19,610 nucleotides of DNA. It comes from Deltaproteobacteria bacterium. Lineage in GTDB: Bacteria; Desulfobacterota; Desulfovibrionia; Desulfovibrionales; Desulfovibrionaceae. The position numbers were made by a program, and so were the translations under genes. Below, piece by piece: positions 1 to 7,164 of this stretch (within the stretch, counting starts at the first letter, position 1; each line of letters begins with the position of its first letter). The DNA lies in the NCBI GenBank assembly GCA_025350085.1, contig JANXYI010000017.1, forward strand, positions 1 to 19,610, given 5' to 3'. The notes under the pieces are model-generated. The model was not told where the DNA came from and made no database searches. It worked only from the letters and a program-made list of their open reading frames with translations.

Positions 1-531
1 GCACAGGGCGCCGTGCACGAAGAGCTCCAGGCCCAGGCCCTCGGGGCAGGCCCCGGCCATGAGCTTGATCTCGTCCAGGTCGAGCTCGCGCGGGAGCACC
101 ACGCGGCTGGCGCCCAGGCTTTTGGCCACAAGCAGAGCCGCCGGGTGGGTGGCGTTGGCCAGGGTGGAGATGTGGATCTCGCCGGTGAACCCGGCGGCCC
201 GCGCCAGGCTGATGAGCCCGAGGTCTTGCACGATGAGGGCGTCGGGCTTGACCGTACGCGCCAGGCGCTCCATGAGCCCACCGGCGGCCCGGGCGTCGTC
301 CGGTTTAAGCAGGACGTTCATGGCCACATACACGCGCACCCCGCGCTCGTGGGCAAAGTCCGTAAGTACGGCCAGTTCGCCCAGGCCGAAATTTTTCGCC
401 TGCATGCGCGCGGAGAAGTGCTTGAGGCCCAGATATACGGCATCGGCGCCAGCGGCCACGGCGGCCAGGAAGCTCGCGCGATCGCCCGCCGGAGCCATGA
501 TTTCGGGACGGAAGAGTTCTGTGCTGTTCAA
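1..531 (-). CDS. U32 family peptidase / RlhA-like protein, N-terminal part (runs off window)
   Basis: The frame is open from the left edge to a TTG codon at 531, giving 177 codons of the N-terminus; the 3' part lies outside the window. The visible protein has the U32 opening RPEIMAPAGDRASFLAAVAAG (shown only in part: APAGD near residues 13-17), then ADAVYLGLKHFSAR, and ends at the family hallmark FVHGALC. U32 proteins include collagenase-like peptidases and the tRNA/rRNA hydroxylation factors (TrhP, RlhA); which activity this one has cannot be told from the N-terminus. The TTG start is chosen because AGAGG lies a few bases upstream and the family normally has about ten residues before the PAGD motif; an internal ATG at 498 would cut into that motif. 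It is transcribed away from pyrK, with 56 bp between them. Confidence 0.85.
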   Translation of the reverse strand, partial: MNSTELFRPEIMAPAGDRASFLAAVAAGADAVYLGLKHFSARMQAKNFGLGELAVLTDFAHERGVRVYVAMNVLLKPDDARAAGGLMERLARTVKPDALIVQDLGLISLARAAGFTGEIHISTLANATHPAALLVAKSLGASRVVLPRELDLDEIKLMAGACPEGLGLELFVHGALC

Positions 532-587
532 GAAGACCTCTAAAGTGGGTTGGGGCCCGGCATTTCCAGCCGGGCAAAGGAAGCGCG

Positions 588-1370
588 ATGGTGGAGAGAA
601 ATTGCCGTGAAGTCAAGGTCAGGGAGATCCGCTTCCTGGGCACCTGGGACGAACCCAGCGACTTTGTGGAGCTGACCCTGGAGAATCCCGGCTGGGAGTC
701 CTACCGGCCCGGCCAGTTCGCCATGCTGCGGGCCAGGCACTGGGGCCTGGAGCTGCCCTGGGGGCGGCCCTTCTCCATCTCCCGCGTGGACGCCGAGAGC
801 GTTACCTTTTTCATTCAGGTGGTGGGCCGGGGCACCAGCCGCCTGGCCCGGCTGCGGACAGGTGACGAGGTGGTGGTCTGGGGGCCTCTGGGCAACGGCT
901 TCAGCGCCCCGCCCGAGACCCCGACCCTGCTTCTGGCCGGGGGCATGGGCATCGCGCCCTTCCGCGGCTATGTCGAGCGCCACCGCACCCCGGAGTCCCT
1001 GCGCCTGGTCTTCGCCCACCGCACGGGGCTCGATTTCTACCCCTACCAGAGCCTAGCCCAACTGGTGCACGCCGAGGCCATCCAGGAGCATACGCCCGAG
1101 GACCTGCCGGGCATCATCGCGCGCCTGGAGGAGGTCATGGACGAATACGCCGAGGGGGGGCTCGTGCTGGCCTGCGGGCCCACGCCCTTCCTGCACACCG
1201 TGCAGACCTACGCGCTCAAAATGGACATCCGCGCCGAGATCTCGCTGGAGAAGACCATGGCCTGCGGCGTGGGCGCCTGCCTGGGCTGCGTGTGCAAGGA
1301 CGCCGAGGGCAAGCATATGCAGGTCTGCGCGCGCGGGCCGGTGTTTCCCGCAACCGGCGTGCAGCTCTAG
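588..1370 (+). CDS. pyrK: dihydroorotate dehydrogenase electron transfer subunit
   Basis: This 260-residue protein is the flavin and iron-sulfur subunit of class 1B dihydroorotate dehydrogenase, which passes electrons from dihydroorotate oxidation in PyrD to NAD+ in pyrimidine synthesis. Visible features are a ferredoxin-reductase-like FAD domain with RPFSIS at residues 60-65, a nucleotide-binding stretch LLLAGGMGIAPF, and a C-terminal [2Fe-2S] motif with ligands C226, C231, C234 and C247 (CGVGACLGC, then QVCARGP). Length is normal for the family. The ATG at 588 is preceded by AAGGA at 577-581. The pyrD ribosome site begins right at the pyrK stop, so the two are co-transcribed. Confidence 0.95.
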   Translation: MVERNCREVKVREIRFLGTWDEPSDFVELTLENPGWESYRPGQFAMLRARHWGLELPWGRPFSISRVDAESVTFFIQVVGRGTSRLARLRTGDEVVVWGPLGNGFSAPPETPTLLLAGGMGIAPFRGYVERHRTPESLRLVFAHRTGLDFYPYQSLAQLVHAEAIQEHTPEDLPGIIARLEEVMDEYAEGGLVLACGPTPFLHTVQTYALKMDIRAEISLEKTMACGVGACLGCVCKDAEGKHMQVCARGPVFPATGVQL

Positions 1371-1381
1371 GAGGCGTCGCG

Positions 1382-2296
1382 ATGGACCTGCGTGTGGAAT
1401 TTGCCGGGCTGGTGCTCAAAAACCCCATCATCACGGCCTCGGGCACCTTCGGCTTCGGGCTCGAGTTCGCAAGCTTCGGCGACCTGAAACGCCTGGGCGG
1501 CATCGTGGTCAAGGGCCTGTCGCTTACGCCCCGGGAGGGCAACCCCATGCCGCGCGTGGCCGAGACGCCCTGCGGCATGCTCAACGCCATCGGCATCCAG
1601 AACCCCGGGGTGGAGGCCTTTCTGCGCGACAAGCTGCCGCTTCTGCCCTGGCGCGAGACAGCCATCATCGCCAACATGTATGCCTGCTCCGTGCCGGAGT
1701 TCGGCGACCTGGCCGGGGTGCTGGCCGGGGAGGAAGGCGTGGCCGCCCTGGAGGTCAACGTGTCCTGCCCCAACGTGACCCTTGGCGGCGCGGCCTTTGG
1801 CCAGGACCCTAAGCAGATCCGGAAAGTCACCGAGGCGGTCAAGAAGCGCGCCAAGGGCAAGCCGGTCATCGTCAAGCTCTCGCCCAACGTCACGGACATC
1901 GCCTCCTGCGCCCTGGCGGCCCAGGAAGGCGGGGCCGACGCGGTGTCGCTTATCAACACCCTGCTCGCCATGGCTGTGGACATCCGCACGCGCAAGCCCA
2001 CCCTGGCCAATGTGCTGGGCGGGCTCTCCGGCCCGGCCATCAAGCCCGTGGCCCTGCGCTGTGTGCACCAGGTCTGCCGCAAGGTGAGCATCCCGGTCAT
2101 CGGCATCGGCGGCATCGTGAGCGCCGAGGACGCGCTGGAGTTCATCCTGCTGGGAGCTGCGGCGGTGCAGGTGGGCACGGCCAATTTCCTGCGGCCGGAC
2201 CAGAGCTTCCGCATCATCGACGACCTGCCCCGGGCCATGCTCAAGGCCCACAGCGACAGCCTGGACGAGCTGCGCGGGAGCCTGAAGCTGCCCTAG
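1382..2296 (+). CDS. pyrD: dihydroorotate dehydrogenase catalytic subunit, class 1B
   Basis: This is the 304-residue FMN-binding catalytic subunit that oxidises dihydroorotate to orotate. It begins with the family pattern LKNPIITASGTFGFG, carries the FMN/substrate lysine in VVKGLS (K44), the NAIGIQNPG signature (residues 68-76), the catalytic cysteine C129 in EVNVSCPN, which marks class 1, and late FMN-phosphate motifs IGIGGI and GAAAVQVGTANF. The open frame extends upstream to 1292, but the ATG at 1382 is the start: TAGGAGG lies at 1368-1374, and the upstream extension would overlap pyrK. Together with PyrK it makes the NAD-linked heterotetramer. Confidence 0.95.
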   Translation: MDLRVEFAGLVLKNPIITASGTFGFGLEFASFGDLKRLGGIVVKGLSLTPREGNPMPRVAETPCGMLNAIGIQNPGVEAFLRDKLPLLPWRETAIIANMYACSVPEFGDLAGVLAGEEGVAALEVNVSCPNVTLGGAAFGQDPKQIRKVTEAVKKRAKGKPVIVKLSPNVTDIASCALAAQEGGADAVSLINTLLAMAVDIRTRKPTLANVLGGLSGPAIKPVALRCVHQVCRKVSIPVIGIGGIVSAEDALEFILLGAAAVQVGTANFLRPDQSFRIIDDLPRAMLKAHSDSLDELRGSLKLP

Positions 2297-2356
2297 GTCC
2301 GGGCGGCATATTTTCCTTGCCAGCGTAGCTGTTTCGTATTAATCGAACGTCCCTGC

Positions 2357-2448
2357 GGAGAGGTGTCCGAGACCGGCCTAAGGAGCACGCCTGGAAAGTG
2401 TGTGTACCCGTAAGGGTACCGGAGGTTCAAATCCTCTCCTCTCCGCCA
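2357..2448 (+). tRNA. tRNA-Ser(GGA)
   Basis: A complete class II tRNA of 92 nt with CCA encoded. The acceptor stem GGAGAGG/CCTCTCC pairs fully, followed by discriminator G and CCA. The anticodon stem CACGC/GTGTG encloses the loop CTGGAAA, so the anticodon is GGA, reading UCC/UCU serine codons. The long variable arm TACCCGTAAGGGTA and the T loop TTCAAAT are clear. It lies 60 bp after pyrD; no well-spaced promoter stood out in that gap, so it may be read through from pyrKD. Confidence 0.97.
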
Positions 2449-2466
2449 TTTTTCATTTTTTGCACC

Positions 2467-2556
2467 GGGGAAGCCGGACGGCGGGTTCGCCGTGAACCCC
2501 GTCAGGCCCGAAAGGGAGCAGCGGTAGCGGTCCGAGCCCGGGTGTCCGGTTTCCCT
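2467..2556 (+). ncRNA. ffs: signal recognition particle 4.5S RNA (small bacterial type)
   Basis: The conserved SRP domain IV core is present: GTCAGGCCCG, the tetraloop-side GAAAGGGAGCAGC, and the matching GGTAGC. The ends pair as a continuous 13-bp helix: GGGGAAGCCGGAC at 2467-2479 with GTCCGGTTTCCCT at 2544-2556. The size (about 90-105 nt) fits the Alu-less SRP RNA of Gram-negative bacteria that binds Ffh for membrane protein targeting. The mature 5' end could lie up to about 10 nt upstream. It follows tRNA-Ser by 18 nt and has its own terminator. Confidence 0.93.
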
Positions 2557-2561
2557 GAAAG

Positions 2562-2585
2562 GGGCGCAGCAATGCGCCCTTTTTT
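2562..2585 (+). terminator. intrinsic terminator of ffs
   Basis: GGGCGCA pairs with TGCGCCC around the stable GCAA tetraloop and runs directly into six T residues. It starts 5 nt after the SRP RNA helix. Confidence 0.93.
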
Positions 2586-2770
2586 ATTGCCGACCAGCCC
2601 GGCCGATTATCCACCCCACTGCACGTCCTGGGCGGGCGCTTCAGCTGTCCGGAATTCCCCATGGCCGGAACAAACGCTCCGGGGCTATTCCGGGGCTGAT
2701 ATGATTGGGCTGGAAAAGATAGGGCGCCACTCTTGCCCGACGAGGACAGCATAACGCCCTGACATTACTC

Positions 2771-2788
2771 TGGGGGAGGGGGAATCGA
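2771..2788 (-). repeat. tRNA-Leu 3'-end relic, candidate old att site
   Basis: The plus-strand 18-mer TGGGGGAGGGGGAATCGA equals the 3' end of the tRNA-Leu(CAA) gene at 18990-19011 if the four bases TACC are removed; 15 of the bases (2774-2788 versus 18997-19011) match without a gap. A piece of tRNA 3' end beside integrase-type boxes is what an old attachment site leaves behind. The missing bases mean this copy could not rebuild a working acceptor stem, so it is either decayed or only coincidentally similar. Confidence 0.5.
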
Positions 2789-2840
2789 TTTCTGTTGTAA
2801 CAGACTGCAACATTACAGCTTGTGATAGGTGTGATGCGCT

Positions 2841-2861
2841 GTTACCCCCAAAGTTACCCCC
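2841..2861 (+). repeat. two tandem GTTACCCCC boxes, candidate integrase arm sites
   Basis: GTTACCCCC occurs at 2841-2849 and 2853-2861, a 12-bp step. The same 9-mer occurs with the same 12-bp step at 18855 and 18867, in front of the P4-type integrase. The context CTGTTACCCCC-NN-AGTTACCCCCA is identical at both places apart from the NN. Short tandem boxes flanking the core are typical arm-type sites of tyrosine recombinases. Confidence 0.6.
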
Positions 2862-3174
2862 ATCCACGGTAGGCTGCCCCCACTCCTCTTCCCCTCAAAA
2901 ATGACTCTTACGCGCGCGTACTGCTCGGCAGTTCTGATTTTCCAGGTTTCCGAACATTTTTTGAGAACTTCTATCATACTGCGTGTCACAACACAAAGTG
3001 ATTTTAAAGCCTCGCAAGCCCCGAGGTGGCACCTATCTCTACCCGACGCCATTGGATCGATTCTAGGGCCGTCTGTGTGCAAATATCTTGCAACACACAG
3101 CACGTGCGTATGGCTGACCTCTTCCTCTGACGATTTAGGCACCTCTCCAAGTACACCCATGGTTCACCTTTCTC

Positions 3175-3305
3175 GAATTGAACCTCCGGATTAAGAGTCC
3201 GCTGCTTTACCAGACATCGCGCAGGCGACGGATTCGTAGTCCGTCGTCCCTGTGGCAGGTCTCCGAGTTCGGGACGCATAGGTTCAAATCCTCACATCCC
3301 GACCA
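3175..3305. pseudogene. cluster of decayed tRNA fragments (Lys, Arg or Thr, Pro)
   Basis: Three tRNA-like pieces sit within 131 bp. On the minus strand 3187-3213 reads CTGGTAAAGCAGCGG then ACTCTTAATCCG, the D arm and anticodon arm of tRNA-Lys(CTT), followed by a T-loop-like GGAGGTTCAATTC (3187 to 3175) but no acceptor stem. At 3226-3246 a perfect 7-bp stem CGACGGA/TCCGTCG holds a 7-nt loop that reads as tRNA-Arg(ACG) on the minus strand or Thr(CGT) on the plus strand. At 3267-3305 the plus strand reads like a tRNA-Pro(CGG) anticodon loop GTTCGGGAC, then AGGTTCAAATCC and CATCCCGACCA, but the anticodon and T stems no longer pair. No piece forms a whole cloverleaf, so I call them relics. Confidence 0.6.
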
Positions 3306-3351
3306 AAGACATCAGCCTCTTGCGGATAGTTTCCGCAGGGGGCTCCTTCTT

Positions 3352-3373
3352 GGGGACATACCTGGGGGACATA
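3352..3373 (+). repeat. two tandem GGGGACATA boxes
   Basis: GGGGACATA at 3352-3360 and 3365-3373 (13-bp step) lies 47 bp after the tRNA-Pro-like CCA end. The layout, a tRNA 3' end followed by a pair of short direct repeats, mirrors the GTTACCCCC arrangement and suggests the arm sites of a different, lost integrase. Just upstream, TGCGGA/TCCGCA forms a small inverted repeat at 3321-3338. Confidence 0.4.
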
Positions 3374-3454
3374 ATCATCTACTCACATCGAGCCAAAATT
3401 CTCCTGACATCCCAACTTAAGACCGGCCAGAAACAAGCCGCAAAATGAAAGTAA

Positions 3455-3479
3455 ATAGCCCCCTTTGGGGCTATTTTTT
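3455..3479 (+). terminator. intrinsic terminator, possibly bidirectional
   Basis: ATAGCCCC (3455-3462) pairs with GGGGCTAT (3467-3474) around CTTT and runs into a T tract on the plus strand. No live plus-strand gene precedes it apart from the tRNA relics. On the minus strand the same hairpin lies 36 bp past the stop of the acyltransferase gene and is followed by a weaker T-rich stretch, so it may serve that gene as well. Confidence 0.8.
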
Positions 3480-3514
3480 GTCGGCCGCTTAAACGGGCCG
3501 GACGACCTTAAGCC

Positions 3515-4165
3515 TTAATCCGCAGAGGGCAAGGTGTCGTGCATGGCCATCTCCAGACGCAGCCCCTCGCGAGCCAGCATTCCCGGGGTAACCTTCTTTT
3601 CAGATTGGAATTCCATGGCCTGGCCGACGCGCACCAGGCAGCGGACAAAGGGCCAGGGTAGCTGGAAACTGTCCCAGGACCGCTCGAACACATGCATGCC
3701 CAAGGGCATCGAGCGCATGGGAAAGAGTAGCGCGCCAGTGCGTTGGGCCAGGTACACAGCCCCATCCTTAACCCTGTGGCGCGGGCCGCGCGGACCGTCC
3801 ACTGTGATGGCTCCGATGCGGCCCTGCTCCATGTGCTTCTTGAGACCAATGAGAGCCTTCAGGCCGCCCCGGGTGCTGGAGCCGCGGGCAGTGCCATAGC
3901 CGATGCGTGTGATGACCTGGGCAACAAGTTCGCCGTCACTGCTATCGCTGACCACTGTCGCCAGCCTGTCAGGCAAATATCGCACACCGAAACCTGCGAG
4001 CGCGAATAGTTCTGCGTGCCAGAAGGCAAGCATCACAGGCCGACCAGAGTCCACAGCCGCTGTGATGCGCTTGAGCCCACCGCCATCGTCGAAGCGCAGG
4101 CTATGAATCCAGGCCCTGTACAGCAGCGTGAGCGCCGGGCTGATCAGATTGGGGGAAATGTGCAT
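3515..4165 (-). CDS. lysophospholipid acyltransferase family protein (DUF374)
   Basis: This 216-residue protein matches the DUF374 group of the lysophospholipid/lipid A-type acyltransferases, which act at the inner membrane on lipid or glycolipid acceptors. Visible motifs are MLAFWHAEL with a candidate catalytic His at H50 followed by Glu52, VSDSSDGEL near 72-80, RGSSTRGGLKAL near 94-105, and DGPRGPRHRVKDGAVYLA near 123-140, the family's phosphate/acceptor-binding block. The N-terminus is short and moderately hydrophobic. The ATG at 4165 has GGAGA about 7 nt upstream. It is monocistronic or the last gene of its unit, since a terminator separates it from the RQD gene. The natural substrate is unknown; role in outer-membrane lipid synthesis is inference. 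Confidence 0.82.
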   Translation of the reverse strand: MHISPNLISPALTLLYRAWIHSLRFDDGGGLKRITAAVDSGRPVMLAFWHAELFALAGFGVRYLPDRLATVVSDSSDGELVAQVITRIGYGTARGSSTRGGLKALIGLKKHMEQGRIGAITVDGPRGPRHRVKDGAVYLAQRTGALLFPMRSMPLGMHVFERSWDSFQLPWPFVRCLVRVGQAMEFQSEKKVTPGMLAREGLRLEMAMHDTLPSAD

Positions 4166-4251
4166 GTTTCGTCTCCGGGGCTAGTGCATTGACTGCCCGG
4201 ATGACGGCGCAGAGAGCGTGGATTAGGCCGCGATGCAGCCGTCAATAGAAA

Positions 4252-4276
4252 AGTCTCGCCGAGGCGGGGCGGGACT
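4252..4276 (-). terminator. intrinsic terminator after the RQD-repeat gene
   Basis: On the minus strand AGTCCCGCC pairs with GGCGAGACT (one G-T pair) around a 7-nt loop and is followed by TTTTC. It lies 30 bp past the stop of the gene at 4306-4767. Confidence 0.65.
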
Positions 4277-4305
4277 ATTCATGGGGTTAGGCTCAAAAGG
4301 TGGGC

Positions 4306-4767
4306 TTAGCCCTTGTGGTCTTCGCGCAGTTCCTTGCGATCTTTGCGCAACTCGCGCTTGTCCTGTTTGCGCTCCTTGCGGTCCTGGCGCAGCTGCTTGG
4401 CATCCTTGCGCTTCTCGGCCTTATCGCCCTGGATTGCCTTCCTGTCGTTCTGCAGGGCAGCCTTGTCGCTCTGCACACCAGCGGCGTTGCCGGCCTTCTC
4501 GTCCTGGACGAGTTGCTGGCGGTCCTGGCGGCGTGCCTGGCGATCCTGGCGCAACTGCTGGTTGTCTTGACGCAGAGCGCCCTTGTCCTGCCTGATGTCC
4601 TGCCTGTCCTGACGCAGGTCCTGACGGTCGCGGCGGATGTCGGTCCTGTCGCGGGCGATGTCGCCGGACGCGGCGACCGGGGGCGGAGGGGTCTGTTGAG
4701 CCAGGGCGGGCAGGCTGAGAACCGCCAGGGCGCACACGGTACAGGCGATGCTTGCCAATTTCTTCAC
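4306..4767 (-). CDS. secreted, highly charged heptad-repeat protein (RQD repeats), unknown function
   Basis: I do not recognise a family. The 153-residue protein starts with a clear signal peptide: KK, a hydrophobic core to about residue 20, and LPALAQ as the likely cleavage region. A Pro-rich linker follows, then about eight heptads of the type QDRQDIR (residues 40-95) and a second lysine/arginine/aspartate-rich part to the end. The 7-residue period with Leu/Ile at a fixed position suggests a coiled coil or a charged single alpha helix in the periplasm; almost no other hydrophobic residues exist. The start is GTG at 4767 with AAGGAGG 5 nt upstream; a long antisense hydrophobic frame over this region is its shadow. 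An AT-rich inverted repeat AATTTTAATAAAATT lies upstream at 4849-4863. Confidence 0.8.
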   Translation of the reverse strand: MKKLASIACTVCALAVLSLPALAQQTPPPPVAASGDIARDRTDIRRDRQDLRQDRQDIRQDKGALRQDNQQLRQDRQARRQDRQQLVQDEKAGNAAGVQSDKAALQNDRKAIQGDKAEKRKDAKQLRQDRKERKQDKRELRKDRKELREDHKG

Positions 4768-4919
4768 GGGAGCCTCCTTCTGGTTTGGTGTCTGGCATGT
4801 GTGCCTGCCCTAGTGAAGCAGGCCTCACTCCGAAACATAACGCACTAATTTTAATAAAATTTACGCGCACTGCCCTGGCGCCGCGCAGGCCTTGCGCAAC
4901 AGAGCACGAAATGCCCCCT

Positions 4920-5762
4920 CTAAGGGGCCATGGTGCACGAAAGTTGCGCCGGTCTCTTGGTGGACGAAATGGATTGAAAGAAGCGGGCCGTGCGGTCCAC
5001 CACCTCCTGCCGCTGCAGGTCCACGGTGACCATGTGGTAGCTGTTGCTGAGGAACAGGGTTTCCGTGGGCCCGCCCAGATGTTGCTGCAGGTATTTGGCG
5101 TTCCACATGCTAGTGATGTCGTCAAGGTAGGAATGCACGATGAGCGCGGGGGTGCGAAGGCCGGGCATGTCCTTCTTCACCTTGGCAACCAGTCCCCAAA
5201 GTTCCCGCAAGCTCATGCCCGGGGTGCCGGAGAGGCCCGCCTCGCCGCTGTTCCCGGCGAACATGTTCGCGATGACGCGCTTGCGCAGACGCTCGTCCTT
5301 GATCCCATAGGGATAGCTCTCCACAAAACGGTAGCGCTTGCCATAGGGCAGGCGCAGCACCAGCGGCAGCAGGAAACTCAAGCGGGGGATGGCCCAGCCG
5401 TCGTAGCGCAGGGTGGTTGAATACAGGGCCACTCCCGCGATTTCATCCGGGCACTGGGCGGCCAGGCGCACCGCCAGCACCGCCCCCATGGACAGCCCGG
5501 CCACGAACACCCGCTCGCAGCGCTTTGCCAGCGCCGCGTAGGCCATCTCCACGCTGGCGAACCAGTCGCGCCAGCCGGTGGCCAGCAGATCCTCCTCGGT
5601 GCCACAGTGTCCGGCCAGCTGCATGCCGTAGGCCGTGAACCCTGCGCGGGCCAGCCCCTTGCCCACGAACTTCATCTCCGTGGGCGTGCCGGTGAGCCCG
5701 TGGATGAGCAGCACGCCATCAGCGCCGCCCTCATACAGGAAGCTGTGGTCCGTTGTGGCCAT
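4920..5762 (-). CDS. alpha/beta hydrolase, carboxylesterase or monoacylglycerol lipase type
   Basis: The 280-residue protein has a complete alpha/beta hydrolase triad: oxyanion motif HGLTG (21-25), nucleophile S91 in GLSMG, an acid at D214 or D215 in HSYLDD, and H243 in NSYHMV. The sequence style (LIHGLTGTPTEM, GTEEDL, W-DW-) resembles Est30/monoacylglycerol-lipase-like carboxylesterases that cleave short or medium acyl esters. It has no signal peptide, so it is cytoplasmic. It is the third gene of the HAD phosphatase > aminotransferase > hydrolase unit, 25 bp after the aminotransferase. GGGGAG lies about 14 nt upstream of the ATG, a little far. It could remove an ester or acyl group from the product of the two upstream enzymes; that is inference. 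A 5-bp GC hairpin at its stop (4913-4928) may end the operon. Confidence 0.88.
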   Translation of the reverse strand: MATTDHSFLYEGGADGVLLIHGLTGTPTEMKFVGKGLARAGFTAYGMQLAGHCGTEEDLLATGWRDWFASVEMAYAALAKRCERVFVAGLSMGAVLAVRLAAQCPDEIAGVALYSTTLRYDGWAIPRLSFLLPLVLRLPYGKRYRFVESYPYGIKDERLRKRVIANMFAGNSGEAGLSGTPGMSLRELWGLVAKVKKDMPGLRTPALIVHSYLDDITSMWNAKYLQQHLGGPTETLFLSNSYHMVTVDLQRQEVVDRTARFFQSISSTKRPAQLSCTMAP

Positions 5763-5787
5763 ATGTGACGTAAGCTTCTCCCCAAGT

Positions 5788-7158
5788 CTAGGCCGCTGAG
5801 CAGCGTCGGAAGAGCTGGTCCAGCAGCCCGAGGGCCAGATCCATCTCCGTCCGGCTGATGGTCAGCGCCGGGGCCAGGGTGAGCACGTTCTTGGAGTAGC
5901 CGCCCACATCCAGCACTAGGCCGCAGCGTTTGCCGCCAGCGTCCAGGTCGCAGGCCATGCCCTCCTCCACCAACCGGTCGGTAAGGGCCTTGTCCGGCGT
6001 GAAGCCGTCAGGCTTGCAGACCTCCACACGCAGGGCCATGCCCAGTCCGTCCACATCCCCGATGACCGGATAGCGTTTCTTGAGTTCGCGCAAGCCCTCC
6101 AGGAAATAGGCGCCCTTCTCGGCCACCATGGTCGCGTAGTCTTCCTCCTCCAGCATGCGCACCACCTCAAGCGCCACAGAGGTGCCCAGGGTGTTGCTGG
6201 AGAAGGTGGAGTGCGTGGAGCCCGGGGGGAACTTCTCGGGGCTGATAAGCTCCTCCCTGGCCCACAGGCCGGAGAGGGGGTTCAGGCCGTTGGTCATGGC
6301 CTTGCCAAAGACGACCACGTCGGGCGTGACCCCGAAATGTTCCAGGGCCCAGAACCGGCCGGTGCGGTAAAAGCCCATCTGGATCTCGTCGTCGACCATC
6401 AGGATGTGGTGCTCGTCCAGCACGGCCTTGAGCCTCTGGAAGTAGCCCTGGGGCGGGATGACGTAGCCGCCAGTGCCTTGCACGGCCTCAACGTAGAAGG
6501 CGGCGAACTCGGCCTGTCCGGCCTTGGGGTCCCACACGCCGTAGTATTCCGTCTCGAACAGCCGGGCAAACTGCTCCACGCAATAGAGGTCGCAGTCCTC
6601 GCGGTGCTTCTTGTAGGGGCAGCGGAAGCAGTAGGGATAGGGGATGAAGCAGGCCCGGTCGCCAAAGTGGCCGTAGCGCCGACGGTAGCGGTAGCTGGAG
6701 GTGATGGCCGAGGCACCCAGGGAACGGCCATGGTAACCGCCCTCGAAGGCGAACACGAGGCTTTTCCCGCCGCAGGCATTGCGCACGATCTTGAGCGAGT
6801 CGTCAATGGCCTGGGAGCCGCCCACGTTGAAGTGCACCCGGCCCTTGACCCCGGCCTCGCGCTCCATGCGTCCCGCCAGCTTGGCGGCCAGCTCCACCTT
6901 CTCGGCGTGCAGGTACTGGCAGGCCAGTTGCGGCAGGGTGTCCAGGGTGCGCTTGAGCACGTTGTTCAGCCTGGGGTTGCCATAGCCGAAGTTGACCGCC
7001 GAGTACCACATCTGCAGGTCCAGATAGGGGCGGCCCTGGCCGTCATACAGGTAGCTGCCCTGGCAGCGGCTGAAGACCTTGGGCGGCTCCAGGTAGTGGA
7101 CGGTGTCGCCGAAGGAACAGTATTTGGCTTCGAGTTCGAGCAGAGTCTTTTCGTCCAT
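5788..7158 (-). CDS. class III PLP-dependent aminotransferase with a four-cysteine insert
   Basis: This 456-residue protein belongs to the class III (acetylornithine/GABA-type) aminotransferases. Landmarks are the PLP phosphate region GGSQAIDDS (113-121), GYHGR (141-145), VEAVQGTGG (223-231), the PLP-ring aspartate in VDDEIQMGF (255-263), and the Schiff-base lysine K286 in VFGKAMTNGLNPL. Residues 177-193 carry cysteines C177, C180, C189 and C193, as CFRC, then DCDLYC; a similar short Cys cluster occurs in some members of this class and could bind a metal or only stabilise the fold. It starts 6 bp after the HAD stop, with AGGATAA (containing that stop) as the ribosome site, so the two are translationally linked. 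Substrate unknown: the neighbours suggest a phosphorylated keto or aldehyde compound. Confidence 0.92.
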   Translation of the reverse strand: MDEKTLLELEAKYCSFGDTVHYLEPPKVFSRCQGSYLYDGQGRPYLDLQMWYSAVNFGYGNPRLNNVLKRTLDTLPQLACQYLHAEKVELAAKLAGRMEREAGVKGRVHFNVGGSQAIDDSLKIVRNACGGKSLVFAFEGGYHGRSLGASAITSSYRYRRRYGHFGDRACFIPYPYCFRCPYKKHREDCDLYCVEQFARLFETEYYGVWDPKAGQAEFAAFYVEAVQGTGGYVIPPQGYFQRLKAVLDEHHILMVDDEIQMGFYRTGRFWALEHFGVTPDVVVFGKAMTNGLNPLSGLWAREELISPEKFPPGSTHSTFSSNTLGTSVALEVVRMLEEEDYATMVAEKGAYFLEGLRELKKRYPVIGDVDGLGMALRVEVCKPDGFTPDKALTDRLVEEGMACDLDAGGKRCGLVLDVGGYSKNVLTLAPALTISRTEMDLALGLLDQLFRRCSAA

Positions 7159-7164
7159 GTGGGG

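Larger units (their letters stand above)
2586..3174. other. gene-free stretch with integration scars
   Basis: I find no credible coding frame here: the open frames on either strand are short, overlap each other and resemble no family. Composition is more AT-rich than the flanks. The recognisable content is the tRNA-Leu-like relic at 2771-2788 and the GTTACCCCC tandem at 2841-2861, both annotated separately. The rest (2866-3174) shows nothing I can name. Confidence 0.6.

Noticed and set aside
1216..2251. Long minus-strand frames across pyrK/pyrD
   Set aside because: pyrK and pyrD are unmistakable on the plus strand; the minus frames are shadows.
2398..2754. Open frame across tRNA-Ser and the SRP RNA
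   Set aside because: Both RNAs are certain from structure; the frame has no protein similarity.
2690..3305. Possible tmRNA: GGGGCTGAT near 2693 and a TTCGGGACG...GGTTCAAATCC...ACCA end at 3305 resemble ssrA ends
   Set aside because: The 5' part lacks the TTCGACG element, the ends do not pair over seven bases, and no tag reading frame ending in a typical ALAA-like peptide is visible.
4300..4848. Hydrophobic 182-codon frame on the plus strand
   Set aside because: It is the complement of the RQD repeats, whose codons read as Leu/Val/Ala on the other strand. The minus frame has a signal peptide, a good ribosome site and a terminator.
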